A stretch of DNA of 35,644 nucleotides from Elusimicrobiota bacterium (GTDB taxonomy: Bacteria; Elusimicrobiota; Elusimicrobia; Elusimicrobiales; UBA9959), in assembly GCA_030637365.1 (NCBI GenBank), contig DAOWGR010000007.1, positions 1-35,644 on the forward strand. The letters run 5' to 3'. A program made the translations under genes and the position numbers. This document shows, piece after piece, positions 31,039 to 35,644 of this stretch (positions are counted from its first letter, which is position 1; every line of letters begins with the position of its first letter). The notes beneath the pieces were generated by a model. The model did no database searches. It saw nothing but the letters and a program-made list of their open reading frames with translations, and was not told where the DNA came from.

Positions 31039-32427
31039 ATGAACATATTGCTGGTTAATCCGTCTTATAAAAGCGTTTACAGGGATTCCAAAGTAAAAGA
31101 AGGGGTTCCCATGTCGCCCGTATTAAGTCTGGCTGTTCTGGCCGCCAATTTGAGAAAGAAGCATAATGTTGGAATATTTGACGCCAATATATTTGAAAAT
31201 CCTTATAAAGAATTGGAAGATGAAATAATAAAGTTTTCGCCCGCGTATGTCGCCATAACATTCACAACGCCGCTCTACGATGAAATGCGGAAAATATCCG
31301 ATATGGCGAAAAAAATAAATTCTAAAATAATAACTATTGGCGGCGGAGCGCACGCTTCAGGCTTGCCTTATGACACTTTAAATGACAGCTCTCTTGATAT
31401 TGTGGTCGCGGGAGAAGGGGATTTTACTCTTGCCGAAATTATCAATGGAAAAGATTTAGGCGCGATTGACGGCATCTTTTATAAAAAAGACGGGAAAATA
31501 TTAAAAAATTCCGAAAGAGCTCTCGTAAAAGATCTTGATTCATTGCCTTTTCCCGCGTGGGATTTATTTGACATTAAAAAATACGCCGCGAGTGAACTTC
31601 TCGCGAGAAAAACTCCGGCCGGCTGGATTGAGACTTCGCGCGGCTGCGTGTTTAAATGCGCGTATTGCAATAAAAGCGTGTTTGGAAGCGCTTTTAGAGT
31701 CAAGAGCGTGAAAAGGGTTATTGAAGAAATGGAATATATGTTAAAGGCGGGTTTTAAAGAGATACATTTGGCGGACGACGCTTTTACCACGAATATAGAA
31801 AGGGCCAAGGAAATATGCCGGGAGATAATAAAAAGAGGGCTTGATTTTCCATGGGCTCCGGTAACGGGCATCCGAATAGACGGGGTTGACAAAGAATTAT
31901 TGGAGTTAATGAAAAAAGCGGGATGTTACAGGGTTTACTACGGAATAGAGTCGGGGAATCAAAAAGTATTGGACGGCATAGGCAAAGGAATAAAGCTTGA
32001 TCAGATAAGAAAAGTCGTGAAAATTTCAAAAGAAGTCGGGCTGGAAGTGTTTGGGTTTTTTATGATCGCGCTTCCCGGCGATACGGAGCGTTCAATAAGG
32101 GATACGATAAATTTCGCCAAAGAATTGGATTTGGATATGGCTAAAATGAGCGTAACCGTGCCGCTTCCGGCCACCAAACTTTATGAAGCGTGGAATAAAG
32201 AAGGGAAGATTAAAACAAATGTTTGGTCAAAATTTAATCTTTACTCCATTCCCAAAGACATATTTGATCATCCTGATTTGGCGTGGCCGGTGATTGAAAA
32301 ATATTACAGAAAGTTTTATATTGAGTTTTATTTTAGGCCGTCTTTCATAATAAAGTACATTGTCAAATCTTTGAAACAAGGAAGGTTGTTTTACGATATT
32401 AAATGTTTATTGAATACCAAATGGTAA
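31039..32427 (+). CDS. B12-binding radical SAM protein (BchE-like family)
   Basis: The 462-residue product begins with a cobalamin-binding-type domain (NILLVNPSY, then VAITFTTPLYDEM and IGGGAHASGLP; about residues 1-145). A radical SAM domain follows, with the cluster motif Cys203-x3-Cys207-x2-Cys210, an EIHLADDAFTTN strand and YYGIESGNQKVLDGIGKG. Proteins of this type carry out methylations, cyclisations or rearrangements. The usual cobalamin His motif (DxHxxG) is not seen, so B12 may not be bound. The next gene begins one base after the stop, so it works in a cassette with a methyltransferase and a GT2 enzyme. Confidence 0.88.
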   Translation: MNILLVNPSYKSVYRDSKVKEGVPMSPVLSLAVLAANLRKKHNVGIFDANIFENPYKELEDEIIKFSPAYVAITFTTPLYDEMRKISDMAKKINSKIITIGGGAHASGLPYDTLNDSSLDIVVAGEGDFTLAEIINGKDLGAIDGIFYKKDGKILKNSERALVKDLDSLPFPAWDLFDIKKYAASELLARKTPAGWIETSRGCVFKCAYCNKSVFGSAFRVKSVKRVIEEMEYMLKAGFKEIHLADDAFTTNIERAKEICREIIKRGLDFPWAPVTGIRIDGVDKELLELMKKAGCYRVYYGIESGNQKVLDGIGKGIKLDQIRKVVKISKEVGLEVFGFFMIALPGDTERSIRDTINFAKELDLDMAKMSVTVPLPATKLYEAWNKEGKIKTNVWSKFNLYSIPKDIFDHPDLAWPVIEKYYRKFYIEFYFRPSFIIKYIVKSLKQGRLFYDIKCLLNTKW

Positions 32428-32428
32428 T

Positions 32429-33373
32429 ATGAAACATGTAAAATGCGAAATTTGCGGTTCGGATGATTCAAAGCCTTTTTGCTCGGCGAAATGCCCCGAC
32501 GGACCGGTGCGCGAAAACTTTGTAATTAACAAATGTGAAATTTGCGGTTTTGTTTTTGTTAATCCGAGGCCGGACAAAGATGAGATGAAACCGTTTTATT
32601 TTGACGAGTATTACGGCAAACCTTCATGGATTATGAAGCGCGTGTCAAATTCGGCCGTTTCCTTTTTTTCTTTTTTAAGAAAAAGAAGAATTCATAAATA
32701 TAAAAAAGCGGGCAAGATACTGGATATAGGCTGCGGCGACGGCACTTTTTTGAATTATATGAGAGCTTGCGATTGGAAAGTTTTCGGGGTTGAAACTTCC
32801 GAAAGCGGCTGCGGTCGGTGCGAGAAAAAGAAAATAAATGTCTCCAAAGATATAACTTTTCAAAGCGAATATTTTGATATTATCACTTTGTGGCAATCTT
32901 TGGAGCATATGGAAAATCCTTTTGGCGTTTTAAAAGAAATACACAAAGTTTTGGCTGAAGACGGGGTTTTAATCATATCCGCGCCCAATATTAACAGTAT
33001 GGAATACGCGATTTTTGACAGATTTTGGTTTCATCTGGATTTGCCGAGGCATCTTCATCATTTTTCCGGCGCGACTTTAAAAAAGCTTCTGCAAAAATCG
33101 GGATTTAAAGTTCTTGAAACGGAGCATTGTTCTTTCGAATATAATCCTTACGGATTGATGCAAACGATTATGAATACTTTTACTCCCGAGTTTAACTTTT
33201 TCTATAAATTCGCGAAACGAAATAAAACTCAGGGAAAGAAATTTATTCTTAATATGGCGGTAACTTTGCCGGCTTTAATTGTTTTCGCGATTCCGGCTTT
33301 TTTTGTTTCTTATATTTTTTCGTTTTTTAAAAGGGGCGGCGTAATACATGTATATGCTAAAAAAAATTCTTAA
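32429..33373 (+). CDS. SAM-dependent methyltransferase with N-terminal cysteine ribbon
   Basis: The 314-residue product starts with two cysteine pairs (Cys6/Cys9 and Cys36/Cys39), a zinc-ribbon-like module. A class I methyltransferase domain follows with KILDIGCGDGTFLNYM (about 96-111), an acidic GVETSES loop, ITLWQSLEHMENPFGVLKEI and IISAPNINS. The C-terminal part contains a hydrophobic stretch (about 275-300), suggesting membrane association. The domain order matches SAM methyltransferases often found in surface-polysaccharide clusters. Its 3' end overlaps the GT2 gene by 26 bases. Substrate unknown. Confidence 0.85.
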   Translation: MKHVKCEICGSDDSKPFCSAKCPDGPVRENFVINKCEICGFVFVNPRPDKDEMKPFYFDEYYGKPSWIMKRVSNSAVSFFSFLRKRRIHKYKKAGKILDIGCGDGTFLNYMRACDWKVFGVETSESGCGRCEKKKINVSKDITFQSEYFDIITLWQSLEHMENPFGVLKEIHKVLAEDGVLIISAPNINSMEYAIFDRFWFHLDLPRHLHHFSGATLKKLLQKSGFKVLETEHCSFEYNPYGLMQTIMNTFTPEFNFFYKFAKRNKTQGKKFILNMAVTLPALIVFAIPAFFVSYIFSFFKRGGVIHVYAKKNS

Positions 33374-34298
33374 AGATTATGTTCTGGGAAGATGCGGCGT
33401 TTATAGTTTTTTATTGGTTCTTCTGGGGATATCTATTTATGTTTTCGGCGTGATTTTGTCGATTTGGGATAAAAATGTTTCCTGCGTTTTATTTGATGTT
33501 TCAGTCCCTCTTGTTTTAATATTCGGCGCGCTGTTTGTCTTTGATGTGTTTGTATTGAGAAATTTATTGATAAAAGGAAAGGAAATAAGAACGGATTCCA
33601 TCGCGGGAAAAAGCGTGTTGGTGGGTATGACGGCGTATGATGACGAGGATTGCATAGGAGACGCCGTATCTGATTTTATTAAAGAGCCGAATGTGAAACG
33701 AGTGGTGGTGATAGATAATAATAGCGCGGATAAAACCGGAGAAAGGGCGAGGGATGCCGGAGCGATTGTAGTGACTGAAAGGAAACAGGGCTATGGCTAC
33801 GCCTGTATGAGGGCGTTAAAGGAGGCTTCCGAAACAGGAGACATAATTGTTTTGGTTGAAGGGGACAAGACTTTTTCCGCCGATGATTTAAAGAAATTGC
33901 TGCCATATTTGGAAAATTGCGATATGGTTATCGGAACAAGAACAACAAAAGAACTGAATGAGCCCGATTCGCAAATGGATTGGCTGATGGTTCTTGGAAA
34001 TGTTTTTGTGGCGAAACTGTTGCAGATAAGATTTTGGGGAATAAGATTTACCGATATGGGATGCACATACAGGGTTATGAGAAAAGAAGGGTATGAAAGA
34101 ATCAAAAATAAGCTTAATGTCGGAGGGATGCATTTTCTTCCTCATATGCTGATTCAGTCAATTAAATCGGGCTTGAAAATTATAGAGGTTCCCATCACTT
34201 TTAAAAAAAGGGCGGGTAAATCAAAAGGCGTCGGAAGCAGAAAGCTAAGAGCCGGTTTTGTAGGCATTAGGATGATTTTTTCAATCTTGTTTTCATGA
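33348..34298 (+). CDS. Membrane-anchored family 2 glycosyltransferase
   Basis: The 316-residue product has two N-terminal membrane segments (about 15-38 and 45-70) before a GT-A domain starting VLVGMTAYDDEDCIG, then VVVIDNNSADKTGERA. Where dolichyl-phosphate sugar synthases have DAD it reads EGDKTFSADD, keeping the last Asp. DMGCTYRVMRKEGYERI and PHMLIQSIKSGLKIIEVPITF are typical of DPM-like transferases. It may charge a polyprenyl phosphate with a sugar, which the GT-C enzyme upstream could use. It is unusual in having the membrane segments at the N-terminus. It starts inside the preceding methyltransferase gene. Confidence 0.85.
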   Translation: MYMLKKILKDYVLGRCGVYSFLLVLLGISIYVFGVILSIWDKNVSCVLFDVSVPLVLIFGALFVFDVFVLRNLLIKGKEIRTDSIAGKSVLVGMTAYDDEDCIGDAVSDFIKEPNVKRVVVIDNNSADKTGERARDAGAIVVTERKQGYGYACMRALKEASETGDIIVLVEGDKTFSADDLKKLLPYLENCDMVIGTRTTKELNEPDSQMDWLMVLGNVFVAKLLQIRFWGIRFTDMGCTYRVMRKEGYERIKNKLNVGGMHFLPHMLIQSIKSGLKIIEVPITFKKRAGKSKGVGSRKLRAGFVGIRMIFSILFS

Positions 34299-34362
34299 GC
34301 GCGATAGAGGTTGGAAATCGCGGTAAAAAGGGTTTTAGGGACAAATATAGAGGAGTGAGAAA

Positions 34363-35409
34363 ATGAAGCGGATTAAAGAAAGTTTAATTTTTACAGTAGC
34401 GATTGTCGCGATTGTAATATTGTTTTTTAACGCGACGGGTTTCAGCCAAAAAATGGATGAAAGAAACACTAAAGAAACGATAGATAAAATTCAGGCTTTG
34501 ATAAAACAGAACAATGCGAAATGGGTGGCCGGTGAAACATCTCTTTCAAATTTATCTTGGGATGAGTGGCAAAATTATGCGGGTTTGTCTTTTGATCCCA
34601 TTGATATCGTCCGGCCTATTGCGGATGTGGGAGATATTGAACTTCCTTCAAGTTTGGACTGGAGAGCCGCCGCCGGCGATTATGTGACGGAAATTAGAAA
34701 TCAAGCGAAATGCGGTTCATGTTGGGCTTTCGCCATGACGGCCGCGCTTGAATCATATGTTTTGTTGAGCGAGAAAAAACCGGGATTGAATATTGATTTA
34801 TCCGAGCAAGTGATGCTTTCCTGCAGCGGCGAGGGTTCTTGCCGCGGCGGAAATATGAACGCGGATTATTTGGAAGAAACCGGTTTGCCGCTTGAAGAAT
34901 TTTATCCTTATACGGCCACTAACGGCGTTTGTTCAAACGCGGTGGCGGGCTGGCAGGATAAAGCTTATAAAATCGGAGATTGGAATTTTGTACTCCACAA
35001 TTTATCTTCTTTAAAATCAGCTTTGGTTAAATATGGGCCTTTGGCGACAGCGATGATGGTTTATGAAGATTTTATGCATTATAAATCGGGCATTTATTCG
35101 CGCGTTTCCACCAAACAATTGGGCGGTCACGCGGTGACGCTGATCGGCTATAACGATGAAGAAAAATATTTTATAGTGAAAAACAGTTGGAGTGAGCAAT
35201 GGGGGGAAGATGGTTTTTTTAAAATAGCTTACTCTGAAGTGGACTTTCCGGTTTATTTCGGTTTAAGAACGATGGCTTATGCTGATAAAAACGGAGAAGG
35301 AGTCGCTTCTTTTTCACGAAGCGCGGATGGAAAAGACGGCTATTTAAATTCGGAGAAAGCGTGGATGAGAGCGGCGCCGATGTTTTTGCCGTTGTTTGAT
35401 TGGAAATAA
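34363..35409 (+). CDS. Exported papain-family (C1A) cysteine protease
   Basis: The 348-residue product has an N-terminal hydrophobic segment (about 8-25) that serves as signal peptide or anchor and a propeptide-like stretch (WVAGETSLSNLSWDEWQNY). The mature domain starts near LPSSLDWRAAAGDYVTEI. Gln114 (oxyanion hole), Cys120 (CGSCWAF), His256 (GGHAVTLIGY) and Asn274 (KNSWSEQWG) give a complete catalytic set. CSGEGSCRGGNM and the other cysteines could form disulfides in the periplasm. Papain-type enzymes are mainly eukaryotic but occur in scattered bacteria. Its target is unknown. GAGG precedes the ATG. Confidence 0.93.
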   Translation: MKRIKESLIFTVAIVAIVILFFNATGFSQKMDERNTKETIDKIQALIKQNNAKWVAGETSLSNLSWDEWQNYAGLSFDPIDIVRPIADVGDIELPSSLDWRAAAGDYVTEIRNQAKCGSCWAFAMTAALESYVLLSEKKPGLNIDLSEQVMLSCSGEGSCRGGNMNADYLEETGLPLEEFYPYTATNGVCSNAVAGWQDKAYKIGDWNFVLHNLSSLKSALVKYGPLATAMMVYEDFMHYKSGIYSRVSTKQLGGHAVTLIGYNDEEKYFIVKNSWSEQWGEDGFFKIAYSEVDFPVYFGLRTMAYADKNGEGVASFSRSADGKDGYLNSEKAWMRAAPMFLPLFDWK

Positions 35410-35434
35410 TAAATAACAGAAGTCAAAAAACTTT

Positions 35435-35644
35435 ATGATTGATAAAAAAAGACCTATCGGGATATTTGATTCGGGTTTTGGCGGTCTTACCGTTTTTAAG
35501 GCTGTTAGAAAATTGATGCCGGGCGAAAATATTATTTATTTCGGGGATACCGCCAGAGTTCCTTACGGAACCAAATCCGCTGATTCGGTTGTGGATTTCT
35601 CCTCGCAAATTTCAAATTATCTAATATCAAAAAAAATTAAAATA
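35435..35644 (+). CDS. murI: Glutamate racemase, cut by the window end
   Basis: The first 70 codons are visible and stay open to the last base. They read MIDKKRPIGIFDSGFGGLTV, with the family's catalytic Asp-Ser of FDSGFGG, then IIYFGDTARVPYGTKS, both hallmarks of MurI, which makes D-glutamate for peptidoglycan. No Shine-Dalgarno is obvious. The gene lies 25 bases after the protease gene. It matches the wall-synthesis theme of the region. Confidence 0.93.
   Translation, partial: MIDKKRPIGIFDSGFGGLTVFKAVRKLMPGENIIYFGDTARVPYGTKSADSVVDFSSQISNYLISKKIKI

Noticed and set aside
31039..32427. The radical SAM protein as the missing TIGR03960 partner of DUF2344
   Set aside because: It lies 6.6 kb away in a glycan-type cassette, is shorter than TIGR03960 proteins, and its sequence is of the BchE-like type.

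Overview
This window is a bacterial chromosome segment of low-to-moderate G+C, by eye near 40%, with many AGA (Arg) and ATA (Ile) codons. Almost every gene lies on the + strand. The genes point to a rod-shaped bacterium, probably with a Gram-negative envelope: MreB/C/D, PBP2, RodA, an AMIN-type amidase and glutamate racemase. The phylum cannot be fixed by reading alone. Zn-type S14, S4 and L36, a Zn-LID adenylate kinase, and long S10-spc-alpha synteny that runs into mre genes would fit an Elusimicrobiota- or Omnitrophota-like lineage; that is a guess.

Layout. Positions 1-290 hold no convincing protein gene, but they may contain the 3' end of a 23S rRNA or another structured RNA. A flavoprotein with a compact four-cysteine cluster motif follows (291-878). 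A 460-base structured leader (879-1338) then precedes a very long run of ribosomal genes (1339-17974): rplC, D, W, B, rpsS, rplV, rpsC, rplP, rpmC, rpsQ, rplN, X, E, rpsN, rpsH, rplF, R, rpsE, rplO, secY, adk, map, infA, rpmJ, rpsM, K, D, rpoA, rplQ. rpsJ (S10) and rpmD (L30) are missing from their usual places. mreB starts at the base after the rplQ stop and is followed by mreC, mreD, mrdA and rodA (17975-23672), then a DUF2344 protein, RNase G and a cell-wall amidase (23742-27784). The last part (27789-35644) is envelope-related and more accessory: a GT-C glycosyltransferase, a sugar O-methyltransferase with foreign-looking codon use, a tightly packed B12-radical SAM / methyltransferase / GT2 cassette, an exported papain-like protease, and the start of murI.

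How the genes work together. The first two thirds couple ribosome assembly, protein export (SecY), N-terminal processing (Map), nucleotide supply (Adk) and transcription (RpoA) to the elongasome. The tail adds peptidoglycan remodelling and probably a methylated surface glycan or glycolipid.

The most unusual feature is the spacers. At least four carry one family of imperfect inverted repeats built from degenerate RTTRAG hexamers, ending next to the Shine-Dalgarno site of the next gene. Others carry nested hairpins (rplR-rpsE), paired hairpins (rplW-rplB), a 27-base dispersed word (two sites), and short A/G-rich or GGCAGGT tracts. In two places the tracts appear to have altered genes: the rplV start is separated from an upstream Shine-Dalgarno, and the PBP2 C-terminus is written in tract sequence. 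I found no defence system, phage, insertion sequence, CRISPR array or tRNA.
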